A DNA stretch of 5,762 bases from an uncultured Eubacterium sp. (GTDB taxonomy: Bacteria > Bacillota > Clostridia > Lachnospirales > Lachnospiraceae): NCBI GenBank assembly GCA_905236295.1, contig CAJOQF010000250.1:1-5762 (forward strand). The letters run 5' to 3'. This document shows positions 1 to 5,762 of the stretch, piece by piece. Numbering within the stretch: the stretch's first letter is position 1; every line of letters begins with the position of its first letter. The notes below the pieces were generated by a model. The model had not been told where the DNA came from, did no database searches, and saw nothing but the letters and a program-made list of their open reading frames with translations. The position numbers and the translations under genes are program-made.

Positions 1-464
1 AGACCACCAGCACTACCGAGCCGAAGACGGAATATGTCGCGACCGGTGACGATATCGGTTATTACTCTCAGACTCAGTCACCTCACACCGGATACACTGC
101 CGTCCTCTGGAAAGTGGTAAAGGAGAACGGTGTGGAGGTAAGCCGGGAGAAATTCAACTCAAGCACCTACAATATGTCGCCGAGAAAGATTTCTGTTGGT
201 ACGGGATCCGATGTGTCGGAGGCGAGCGCACTTGTAAAAGAAGCGATTGCAACCGGGGATGAGAGCAAAATCCAGTCTGCTATCAGTGAGGCAAAGCAGC
301 TTATAAGCGATGCCGCCAAAGCGAAAGAGGAAGAAGAAAAGGATAGCAAGGACTCTAAGGATAATAAGGACACCGCAGACAAGAAGGACAATACAGACAA
401 AAAGAAAGATTCCGATACCGATAAGGAGTCCGAAACCACAGAGGAAGAAACTGGGGAAGAATGA
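1..464 (+). CDS. C-terminal end of a probable cell-surface protein (VanW/G5-like), 5' truncated by the window
   Basis: The reading frame is open from base 3 and ends at TGA 462-464, giving the last 153 residues; the real start lies upstream. Residues about 11-67 form a beta-rich segment. Within it, WKVVKENGVEVSREKFNSS followed by SPRKISVGTG resembles the end of a G5-type domain (an NG-x-E-x-SR strand pair, then a V-G-T ending). As I recall, Clostridia carry such ends on VanW-family and other wall-associated proteins. Residues about 70-105 are predicted helical, and the rest is a charged Lys/Asp/Glu/Ser/Thr tail. No LPXTG motif or membrane segment is visible in this part. The stop overlaps the next start (ATGA). 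VanW family is my best guess; the C-terminal extension of a penicillin-binding protein is an alternative. Function is not established from this fragment. Confidence 0.6.
   Translation, partial: TTSTTEPKTEYVATGDDIGYYSQTQSPHTGYTAVLWKVVKENGVEVSREKFNSSTYNMSPRKISVGTGSDVSEASALVKEAIATGDESKIQSAISEAKQLISDAAKAKEEEEKDSKDSKDNKDTADKKDNTDKKKDSDTDKESETTEEETGEE
339..428 (+). repeat. Low-complexity Lys-Asp-rich coding repeat
   Basis: About 30 codons consist almost only of AAG/AAA, GAT/GAC, GAG and small polar residues, in degenerate units such as KDS, KDN and KD-T. They form the tail of the surface-protein fragment. The repetition is at both DNA and protein level but is imperfect. Such tails are usually disordered, and a wall spacer or polyanion-binding role would be inference. 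The region could vary in length between strains. Confidence 0.6.
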
Positions 465-1507
465 TGCTAAGACCTGAGATGGACATCATCATTACAAAGT
501 ACACAGCACTCTACGGGACATGGCTCCTTAAAGGACGCCATAAAAAAAGGCTTGAGGGCTATTTCAATAGTAGATTTGTATACGGGATTGAAAGGTTCGC
601 GGACTTCTTCTCCATAACAAAGGAACTTGAGATTGCAAAGAAATGCGAATGTGATGTATTTCCGATCGCAGAGGGCGGCATCACCGCCGCACTGTGGTAT
701 TTTATAAGCGGTTTTAAAGGTGGAATTGATGTATCGCTTGAGGAAATTCCCATAAGGCAGGAAACTGTGGAAATATGTGAGCTTTTGGGAGTCAGCCCCT
801 ATGAGTTAAACGGAATTGGCTCGGTTCTCATAGCCACAGACAATGCATCAAAGGTATTAAACGAACTTCACGGCGCAGACATTCCTGCGAAGGTTATAGG
901 AAAGCTTACTGATTCAAATGACAAGATATTGCGCAGAGCCGACGGGATAAGACATCTCGACCGACCCGCAATTGATTCATATTATAGAAGTATAGATCCG
1001 TTATATAAAAGGAAGGTAAGAATTATGAGGAAAAAAATACTGTCTTACATTGAGAAAAACAGCAGAGTGGATTTGAAGGAACTCTCGATCATGCTCGATA
1101 TCAACGAGGATGAGCTTTTGAACGAGCTCCAGAAGATGGAGAAGGAGAGCGTTATCTGCGGATATCACACTCTCATAGACTGGGAAAAGGCCGGAGAGGA
1201 AAAGGTAAACGCCCTTATCGAGGTTTCGGTTACACTTGAGAGAGGTCAGGGATTTGACAAGATCGCGGAGCGCATATACAACTATCCGGAGGTCAGCAGT
1301 GTCTATCTCATTTCCGGAAGCTATGACCTGCTCGTTGGCATTGAAGGAAAATCACTGAAGGAAGTTTCGTCTTTCGTGTCAAATAAGCTTTCGGTATTGG
1401 AGAACGTGCTCAGCACAAAGACAAACTTTGTTCTCAAGAAGTACAAGGATTTCGGCACGATAATGGCTAAGCCGAAAAAGGATGAAAGACAGAAGGTGAT
1501 GATATGA
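461..1507 (+). CDS. Fusion of an AIR-synthase-like C-terminal domain with an Lrp/AsnC-family transcriptional regulator
   Basis: This 348-residue protein has two parts. Residues about 7-176 match the C-terminal half of AIR-synthase-related (HypE/PurM-fold) proteins: TKYTALYGTWLL, then EGGITAALW (71-79), EIPIRQETVEICELLG (95-110), the GIGSVLIA strand (118-125) and IPAKVIGKLT (141-150). The N-terminal AIRS half, which carries much of the nucleotide-binding site in the family, is absent, so enzymatic activity is doubtful. After a 12-residue linker, residues 189-348 are a full-length Lrp/AsnC regulator. It has a winged HTH (about 189-235) and an alpha/beta RAM ligand-binding domain (about 248-325) with the family's G-S-Y-D turn (286-289). 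These regulators usually form octamers or dimers that bind amino acids and DNA. The start overlaps the upstream stop (ATGA). ATG 464 sits better behind GGGGA at 453-457, and ATG 479 is also possible. The stop overlaps the aminotransferase start, suggesting a regulatory or metabolic link. Domain calls are firm; the function of the fusion is unknown. Confidence 0.82.
   Translation: MMLRPEMDIIITKYTALYGTWLLKGRHKKRLEGYFNSRFVYGIERFADFFSITKELEIAKKCECDVFPIAEGGITAALWYFISGFKGGIDVSLEEIPIRQETVEICELLGVSPYELNGIGSVLIATDNASKVLNELHGADIPAKVIGKLTDSNDKILRRADGIRHLDRPAIDSYYRSIDPLYKRKVRIMRKKILSYIEKNSRVDLKELSIMLDINEDELLNELQKMEKESVICGYHTLIDWEKAGEEKVNALIEVSVTLERGQGFDKIAERIYNYPEVSSVYLISGSYDLLVGIEGKSLKEVSSFVSNKLSVLENVLSTKTNFVLKKYKDFGTIMAKPKKDERQKVMI
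1007..1027 (+). promoter_or_regulatory. Internal ribosome-binding site and start codon
   Basis: An A-rich run leads into GGAAGG (1011-1016), then an 8-base spacer and ATG at 1025-1027. This is as good as, or better than, the sites before most genes in this cluster, yet it lies inside an uninterrupted reading frame exactly at the domain boundary. It supports internal initiation of the Lrp/AsnC part. No convincing promoter could be placed with it. Confidence 0.45.
1025..1507 (+). CDS. Possible separately translated Lrp/AsnC regulator from an internal in-frame start
   Basis: ATG 1025 is in frame with the larger gene and would give 160 residues starting MRKKILSYIEKNSRVDLKEL. That is the normal length and N-terminus of a stand-alone Lrp/AsnC protein, with the HTH near residues 1-47 and the RAM domain near 60-137. 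GGAAGG lies 8 bases upstream of this ATG. The preceding 50 bases are AT-rich and look like a spacer between genes. This is an alternative product of the 461-1507 frame, not an extra locus. It could be the main regulator form if internal initiation works, or a relic of two genes that fused. The sequence alone cannot decide between these. Confidence 0.4.
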   Translation: MRKKILSYIEKNSRVDLKELSIMLDINEDELLNELQKMEKESVICGYHTLIDWEKAGEEKVNALIEVSVTLERGQGFDKIAERIYNYPEVSSVYLISGSYDLLVGIEGKSLKEVSSFVSNKLSVLENVLSTKTNFVLKKYKDFGTIMAKPKKDERQKVMI

Positions 1508-2661
1508 GAAAACCACTGTCAGATACAATAGTAAAGATAAAGCCATCAGGTATCAGAAAGTTTTTTGATATCGTAACAGAGATGGAGGACGCTATATCTC
1601 TCGGTGTTGGTGAGCCGGATTTTGACACTCCGTGGCACATCAGAGATGAGGGAATATATTCTCTCGAGCAGGGAAGGACTTTCTACACCTCCAATTCCGG
1701 ACTTAAGGAATTGAAAGAGGAGATAGTAAAATTTCAGAAGAGGCGTTACGGACTTGACTATGATCCGTATAAGGAGACATTTATAACTGTCGGCGGTAGT
1801 GAGGCTATAGATCTCACATTCCGCGCTATGCTTGATCCGGGTGATGAGGTATTGATCCCGCAGCCGAGTTATGTTTCATACTATCCTTGCGCATTGCTTG
1901 CGGGCGGAGTTCCCGTGATAATCAACTTAAAGGCTGAAAATGAATTCAGACTCACGGCAGAGGAGGTCGAGGAGGCGATCACCGACAAGACCAAGATCCT
2001 TGTCCTACCTTTCCCGAACAATCCGACCGGAGCCGTTATGGAAAAGAAGGATCTCGAGGCAATCGCCGAGGTTGTTAAGAAACATGACATCTTTGTGCTC
2101 AGTGACGAGATATACTCTGAGCTTACATATCTAGAAAAACATGTATCGATCGCCGGACTTCCGGGAATGAAGGAGAGGACGATCGTAATAAACGGATTCT
2201 CAAAATCGCATGCCATGACAGGATGGAGACTTGGATATGCTCTCGGACCTGAGGAGATCCTCACCCAGATGTTGAAGATTCATCAGTATGCGATAATGTG
2301 TGCTCCGACCACCAGCCAGTATGCCGCAGTCGAGGCGCTGAGAAACGGTGATGATGATGTGGCTGCCATGAGGGAGGAGTACAACGAGAGAAGAAGATTC
2401 CTTCTTCACAGATTCAAGGAGATGGGACTTGATTGCTTTGAGCCGTACGGTGCATTTTATATGTTCCCGAGCATCCAGAAATTTGGAATGTCATCTGAGG
2501 AGTTTGCGACAAAGCTGCTTCACGCAGAGAAGGTTGCTGTGGTTCCGGGAACGGCGTTCGGAGATTGCGGAGAGGGATTCCTTAGAATATCATATGCGTA
2601 CTCTATGGATAATCTGCGCGAGGCTCTGCTCAGAATAGAGAGGTTTATAGCATGTCTTTGA
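1504..2661 (+). CDS. Pyridoxal-phosphate-dependent aminotransferase, class I/II (aspartate/aromatic type)
   Basis: This 385-residue cytoplasmic enzyme has the usual length for fold-type I aminotransferases, which move an amino group between an amino acid and a 2-oxo acid. Visible motifs are GVGEPDFDTP (34-43) at the N-terminus, GGSEAID (97-103) for the cofactor phosphate loop, NNPTG (172-176), SDEIYSEL (200-207) with Asp201 for the PLP ring nitrogen and Tyr204, and GFSKSHAMTGWRLGY (231-245). In the last, Lys234 is the Schiff-base lysine and Arg242 a phosphate ligand. Arg361 in FLRISYA fits the substrate-carboxylate arginine. All key residues are present. The subgroup resembles aspartate aminotransferase I-gamma or PatA-like enzymes, but the substrate cannot be read from sequence. 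The start overlaps the regulator's stop (ATGA) behind AAGGTG at 1493-1498. The Lrp-type neighbour suggests amino-acid-responsive control, which is an inference. Confidence 0.93.
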   Translation: MRKPLSDTIVKIKPSGIRKFFDIVTEMEDAISLGVGEPDFDTPWHIRDEGIYSLEQGRTFYTSNSGLKELKEEIVKFQKRRYGLDYDPYKETFITVGGSEAIDLTFRAMLDPGDEVLIPQPSYVSYYPCALLAGGVPVIINLKAENEFRLTAEEVEEAITDKTKILVLPFPNNPTGAVMEKKDLEAIAEVVKKHDIFVLSDEIYSELTYLEKHVSIAGLPGMKERTIVINGFSKSHAMTGWRLGYALGPEEILTQMLKIHQYAIMCAPTTSQYAAVEALRNGDDDVAAMREEYNERRRFLLHRFKEMGLDCFEPYGAFYMFPSIQKFGMSSEEFATKLLHAEKVAVVPGTAFGDCGEGFLRISYAYSMDNLREALLRIERFIACL

Positions 2662-3506
2662 TCCTCGATCATCTGTTTTATTCGTACGGCGCCGGATCGG
2701 CGTTTGAGACGCAGGCGCTTATAGATGTCAGCCTTACGGTCGATGATGGAGAGTTTGTCGCGATCATAGGGCATACCGGGAGCGGAAAGTCCACTTTGAT
2801 CCAGACGATGAACGGCTTGATAAGACCGGTCTCGGGCAGCGTTTATTTTGAAGGTGCGGATATATTTGACGAGGGATATGATCTTAGGGCTTTGAGAACA
2901 AGGGTTGGGCTTGTGTTCCAGTACCCTGAATATCAGCTCTTTGAAACAACGGTTTTCAAAGATGTATGTTTCGGGCCTAAAAACCAGGGACTTTCTGAGA
3001 AAGAATGTGCTCTAAGGGCATATGAGGCGCTGAAGAATGTGGGACTTTCGGATGAACTCTTTGAAAGTTCCCCGTTCGAACTGTCCGGAGGTCAAAAGAG
3101 AAGAGTTGCTCTGGCAGGAGTGATCGCCATGAGACCGAAGATCCTGGTTTTGGATGAGCCCACGGCGGGGCTTGACCCGGTTGGAAGAAAAGAACTCTAC
3201 AATCTGCTTTACAATCTTCGGAAAAAATACAGCATGAGTATTGTTCTCGTATCACACAGCATGGATGATGTCGCAGTCTATGCGGACAAGATCGTCGTTA
3301 TGGACAAAGGACGCATAGTTCTTGGCGGAGATCCTTCTACGGTGTTTGAAAACGAGGAATTCCTGAAGGAATGCGGACTTGCTCTTCCGCAGACCACATC
3401 GCTTCTTCGACGGCTTAAGGCGGCGGGACTCGATCTGCCTGCGACGGCAGTGACTGTTGAGGAAGCAAAGAATGAGATAATCAATGCTCTTTATGCAAGG
3501 AGATAA
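2652..3506 (+). CDS. ecfA2: ECF transporter ATP-binding subunit EcfA2
   Basis: This is a cytoplasmic ABC ATPase of 284 residues, typical for the family. It pairs with EcfA1 and drives EcfT to energize uptake of vitamins or other micronutrients by group II ECF importers. The motifs are complete: Walker A GHTGSGKST (40-48), Q-loop Gln90 in VFQYPEYQLFE, ABC signature LSGGQKRRV (144-152), Walker B ILVLDEP (164-170) with Glu169, D-loop GLDP (173-176) and H-loop His202. The HTGSGKST form and YPEYQLF after the Q-loop favour EcfA2 over EcfA1. The C-terminal 60 residues are the ECF-type extension used in ATPase dimerization. The start overlaps the aminotransferase's last 10 bases behind GAGAGG near 2638-2643, so its translation is probably coupled. 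ecfT follows 9 bases later. Its usual upstream partner ecfA1 is not here but lies beyond truA. Confidence 0.93.
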   Translation: MSLILDHLFYSYGAGSAFETQALIDVSLTVDDGEFVAIIGHTGSGKSTLIQTMNGLIRPVSGSVYFEGADIFDEGYDLRALRTRVGLVFQYPEYQLFETTVFKDVCFGPKNQGLSEKECALRAYEALKNVGLSDELFESSPFELSGGQKRRVALAGVIAMRPKILVLDEPTAGLDPVGRKELYNLLYNLRKKYSMSIVLVSHSMDDVAVYADKIVVMDKGRIVLGGDPSTVFENEEFLKECGLALPQTTSLLRRLKAAGLDLPATAVTVEEAKNEIINALYARR

Positions 3507-3515
3507 AATTTTAAT

Positions 3516-4322
3516 ATGGGACGAGATATAACGCTCGGGCAGTACTACCCGACAGACTCGATAATACACAGGCTTGACCCCAGGGTTAAGCTGCTTGGGA
3601 CTCTGATTTATCTGGTGTCCCTTTTTGTATTTAACGGGATAGTCGGATTTATCGTCGCAAGTGTGGCGCTGTTCGGCGTTATCTTTATATCCGGAATACC
3701 TCTCGGTTATGTGCTCAGAGGCATAAAGGGAGTATATATCCTCGTAATTATTACGGCGGTATTTAATATATTTTTCACCTCGGGGACACCGCTTGTCGTA
3801 GCGGGGACACTGGTGATATCAAAAGAGGGAGTGCAGCTTGCGATCCTTATGTCGATCAGGATCATCTATCTTGTTATGGGGGCTTCAGTCATGACCCTTT
3901 CCACCACACCCGGAAATCTTGCGGCAGGTCTTGAGAAGGGACTCTCTTTTTTGAAAGTGTTCGGTGTGCCGGTGCACGATTTTGCAATGATGATGACTAT
4001 AGCTTTGAGGTTTATTCCGATCCTTATGGAGGAGGCTGATAAGATAAAGAAGGCTCAGATGTCGAGAGGAGCGGATTTTGATGCAAAGAATCTGATAAAG
4101 CGCGCAAAATCCTATGTGCCGATCCTGGTGCCGCTCTTTGTCTCGGCTTTTCGCAGGGCGAATGATCTGTCTGTTGCCATGGAGTCAAGGTGTTATCAGG
4201 GGAAAGGCACAGCCAGGTTAAACCCGCTTATTTATCAAAAGAGTGACCTGATCGCATATATAGTGATTGCGGCATACTTTGCGGGGATAATAGTGACAAG
4301 GGCTTTGGCAGTCACACACTGA
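3516..4322 (+). CDS. ecfT: ECF transporter transmembrane coupling protein EcfT
   Basis: EcfT is the integral membrane scaffold joining the EcfA1/EcfA2 ATPases to an interchangeable substrate-binding S component. The 268-residue protein opens with the family segment LDPRVKLLGTL (20-30). Hydrophobic stretches lie near 25-60, 64-88, 107-128 and 245-262. The long cytoplasmic helices hold the two coupling motifs: MSRGADF (182-188) and AMESRCYQG (221-229). Each carries the arginine (Arg184, Arg225) expected to dock in a groove of an ATPase. The second motif reads Glu-Ser-Arg where Glu-Ala-Arg is commoner. AAGGAGAT at 3497-3504 is a strong ribosome-binding site. No S-component gene is in the window, which fits a shared group II module serving S proteins encoded elsewhere. 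The stop codon lies inside a short inverted-repeat element. Confidence 0.92.
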   Translation: MGRDITLGQYYPTDSIIHRLDPRVKLLGTLIYLVSLFVFNGIVGFIVASVALFGVIFISGIPLGYVLRGIKGVYILVIITAVFNIFFTSGTPLVVAGTLVISKEGVQLAILMSIRIIYLVMGASVMTLSTTPGNLAAGLEKGLSFLKVFGVPVHDFAMMMTIALRFIPILMEEADKIKKAQMSRGADFDAKNLIKRAKSYVPILVPLFVSAFRRANDLSVAMESRCYQGKGTARLNPLIYQKSDLIAYIVIAAYFAGIIVTRALAVTH

Positions 4323-4336
4323 GCCTGTCGAAGTGT
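4316..4336 (+). repeat. Short inverted-repeat element over the ecfT stop codon
   Basis: ACACT (4316-4320) pairs with AGTGT (4332-4336) around an 11-base loop, GAGCCTGTCGA. The core TGAGCCTGTCGAAG (4320-4333) supplies the ecfT stop codon. I recall very similar cores as small dispersed intergenic repeats in many unrelated bacterial genomes, but could not verify this here. The stem is too short and has no T-run, so it is not a convincing terminator. It may be a degenerate dispersed repeat or chance. Confidence 0.35.
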
Positions 4337-4352
4337 CGTAAGTGGAGAGAAA

Positions 4353-5171
4353 ATGAAAAAACGTATAAAACTGTATGTCGCCTATGACGGCACGTCATAC
4401 AGCGGGTGGCAGTATCAGCCTAATGCAAATACAATAGAGGGTGTCCTGAACGAGAAGCTCTCGGAACTTTTGGGGGAGGAGATAACCGTGATCGGGGCCA
4501 GCAGAACCGACGCCGGTGTACATTCTCTCGGGAATATAGCGGTTTTCGACACGAGCTCACGGATTCCGGCAGAGAAGATAAGCTATGCGATAAACCCGTA
4601 TCTTCCGGATGATATTGTGGTAAATTTCTCCTGCGAGGTTGCGCCGGATTATCATCCGCGACGCGTGAACTCTCAAAAGACCTACGCCTACAGGATACTA
4701 AACGCATCCTTCCCTCAGCCGCTGATGCGGAATGATTCGTTGTTCCTGCACGGAAAACTGGATGTTGACGCAATGAAAGAGGCGGCGCAATTTTTTAAAG
4801 GTGAGCACGACTTTGCATCGTTTTGTGCGGCAAACTCATCGGCGGAGACAACTGTTAGGACCATCTTCGACATCGATGTTCTGACGGATGTGGATTATCT
4901 CGCTTCAATCGGAAAACGTTTTGAACTTGGCAAAAACCAGGATCCGGAAGTAAGTACGGACTCTCCCGTGCTTATAACCATACTGGTGAGGGGGAGCGGC
5001 TTCCTGTACAATATGGTGAGGATAATTGCCGGAACTCTTGTCGAGGTGGGCAGGGGAAGAGTCAGACCCGACGAGATATCTTCTATAATAGAGGCGAAGG
5101 ATCGGAGTGCAGCCGGTCCGACAGCGCCGGCATGCGGACTTACACATGTCTGCACGGTGGAGGAGAGTTGA
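4353..5171 (+). CDS. truA: tRNA pseudouridine synthase A (TruA)
   Basis: TruA converts uridines at positions 38-40 of the tRNA anticodon arm to pseudouridine in the cytoplasm. The 272-residue protein shows the N-terminal strand LYVAYDGTSYSGWQYQPN (7-24), the catalytic loop ASRTDAGVHSLG (49-60) with nucleophile Asp53, KTYAYRI (109-115) with the conserved active-site Tyr111, and RGSGFLYNMVRIIAGTLVEVG (213-233). The C-terminal AGPTAPACGL (254-263) is also typical. Between VRTIFDIDV and the LVRGSGF strand, residues about 178-205 form a charged insert roughly 20 residues longer than I expect for the family, making the protein slightly long but intact. GGAGAG at 4344-4349 lies just upstream of the ATG. 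truA commonly follows ecfT in Firmicutes, as here, but its usual neighbour order is altered because an ecfA1 gene comes next. Confidence 0.96.
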   Translation: MKKRIKLYVAYDGTSYSGWQYQPNANTIEGVLNEKLSELLGEEITVIGASRTDAGVHSLGNIAVFDTSSRIPAEKISYAINPYLPDDIVVNFSCEVAPDYHPRRVNSQKTYAYRILNASFPQPLMRNDSLFLHGKLDVDAMKEAAQFFKGEHDFASFCAANSSAETTVRTIFDIDVLTDVDYLASIGKRFELGKNQDPEVSTDSPVLITILVRGSGFLYNMVRIIAGTLVEVGRGRVRPDEISSIIEAKDRSAAGPTAPACGLTHVCTVEES

Positions 5172-5179
5172 GATAATAT

Positions 5180-5762
5180 ATGGGAATTCTAAAGACAGAA
5201 AAACTATTATATGAATATTTCAGACGGGATGAGGAGGGAAACGTTGACGGCATTCAGGTTGCCCTCGATCACGTTGATATAGATATAGAGCGGGGAGAGT
5301 TTGTGGCGATACTCGGTCATAACGGCTCGGGCAAATCAACCCTTGCGAGACATTTAAACGCCCTGGTTACTCCGCAGGAGGGAACGGTCTGGATCGATGG
5401 TCACGATACAAAGGTGACGGATGATATCTATAAGCTTCGCAGTATCTGTGGGATGGTATTTCAGAATCCGGACAATCAGATCGTTGAGAGTGTAGTTGAG
5501 GAGGATGTTGCCTTCGGCCCGGAAAACATCGGCGTGCCGCAGAGCAGACTCAGAAAGCGTGTGGATGATGCGCTTGAAGCCACGGGGATGAAGCGCTTTG
5601 CAAAGAAGAACATAAATCATCTTTCGGGAGGACAGAAGGCGAGAGTGGCGATATCCGGGGTGCTTGCGATGGAGCCGCCCTGCATAGTCTTCGATGAACC
5701 GACGGCGATGCTTGACCCGAACGGTCGAAGAGAGGTCATAGAGACGATGCGTTATCTCAACA
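5180..5762 (+). CDS. ecfA1: ECF transporter ATP-binding subunit EcfA1, 3' truncated by the window
   Basis: This is the second ABC ATPase of the ECF module. The first 194 residues are present, of about 280 expected. The N-terminus LLYEYFRRDEEGN...VALDHVDIDIERGEF is typical of EcfA1. Walker A is GHNGSGKST (46-54), the Q-loop is Gln95 in VFQNPDNQIV, the signature is LSGGQKARV (148-156), Walker B is CIVFDEP (168-174) with Glu173, and the D-loop is MLDP (177-180). The HNGSGKST and FQNPDNQ forms separate it from the EcfA2 upstream. The signature has Ala where Gln is commoner in this subunit (LSGGQKQRV). The H-loop and C-terminal domain lie beyond the edge. ATG 5180 is the first possible start, since an in-frame TAA lies at 5174-5176. 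GGAGGAGA at 5159-5166 overlaps the truA end, about 13 bases upstream, slightly far. It sits 8 bp after truA instead of before ecfA2. Confidence 0.93.
   Translation, partial: MGILKTEKLLYEYFRRDEEGNVDGIQVALDHVDIDIERGEFVAILGHNGSGKSTLARHLNALVTPQEGTVWIDGHDTKVTDDIYKLRSICGMVFQNPDNQIVESVVEEDVAFGPENIGVPQSRLRKRVDDALEATGMKRFAKKNINHLSGGQKARVAISGVLAMEPPCIVFDEPTAMLDPNGRREVIETMRYLN

Noticed and set aside
114..464. GTG at 114 as the true start of a 116-residue gene
   Set aside because: The frame stays open to the window edge, and the residues before 114 continue the same beta-rich domain. No good ribosome-binding site precedes the GTG, so it is an internal valine codon.
542..549. Run of seven A followed by GG as a possible ribosomal frameshift site
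   Set aside because: The A AAA AAG heptamer is out of phase with the reading frame, there is no clear downstream stem, and the frame continues intact into recognizable domains.
972..1009. Possible internal promoter (TTGATT and TATAAA)
   Set aside because: The two boxes are about 26 bases apart, well beyond the usual 16-18, and AT-richness alone explains the matches.
3781..3810. Nine-base direct repeat CGGGGACAC, 21 bases apart
   Set aside because: It falls within the ecfT frame as two Gly-Thr codon pairs in one loop. It is too short and isolated to be more than local codon coincidence or a tiny old duplication.
1504..5171. A vitamin B6 uptake-and-use system (PLP enzyme beside an ECF importer)
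   Set aside because: PLP enzymes are very common, no S component or riboswitch is present to define the substrate, and the ECF energizing module is usually shared by many substrates.
5354..5620. Minus-strand open frame of 88 codons
   Set aside because: It is antisense to the EcfA1 Walker A to signature region, which is clearly coding on the + strand. It has no recognizable motif or ribosome-binding site. The other long minus-strand frames (for example 1881-2264 and 4420-4773) were rejected for the same reason.

Overview
The window is a compact, single-strand gene cluster from a low-to-medium GC Gram-positive anaerobe, most likely a member of the Clostridia near Lachnospiraceae. The evidence is the purine-rich Shine-Dalgarno sites, the tight ATGA-type gene junctions, the protein sequence style, and an energy-coupling factor (ECF) transporter module next to truA, which is typical of Firmicutes. 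This placement rests on gene content and recalled families, not on a database search.

Layout, all on the + strand: (1) about 1-464, the 3' end of a large surface or cell-wall protein gene, probably VanW/G5-like, ending in a lysine/aspartate/glutamate-rich tail. (2) 461-1507, an unusual two-part protein. It has an AIR-synthase-like C-terminal domain (HypE/PurM-type fold, without the usual N-terminal half) joined to a complete Lrp/AsnC regulator. An in-frame ATG with a strong ribosome-binding site at 1025 could also yield the regulator alone. (3) 1504-2661, a fold-type I PLP aminotransferase. (4) 2652-3506, the ECF ATPase EcfA2. (5) 3516-4322, the ECF transmembrane coupling protein EcfT. (6) 4353-5171, the tRNA pseudouridine synthase TruA. 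(7) 5180 to beyond the end, the ECF ATPase EcfA1, cut by the window edge.

The first four genes overlap by 4, 4 and 10 bp. The later gaps are 9, 30 and 8 bp, so the cluster is probably one translationally coupled transcript. EcfA1, EcfA2 and EcfT would form the energizing module of a group II ECF vitamin or micronutrient importer. No substrate-binding S component is encoded here. TruA is a housekeeping tRNA-modifying enzyme that commonly travels with this module. The regulator and aminotransferase look like a small amino-acid metabolism unit upstream.

The points most worth checking are the AIRS-Lrp fusion with its internal start, the permuted order ecfA2-ecfT-truA-ecfA1 (usually ecfA1-ecfA2-ecfT-truA), and a short inverted-repeat element over the ecfT stop codon in the longest gap of the cluster. 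I saw no RNA gene, CRISPR array, insertion sequence, rho-independent terminator or convincing promoter. No stretch above 30 bp lacks a gene.
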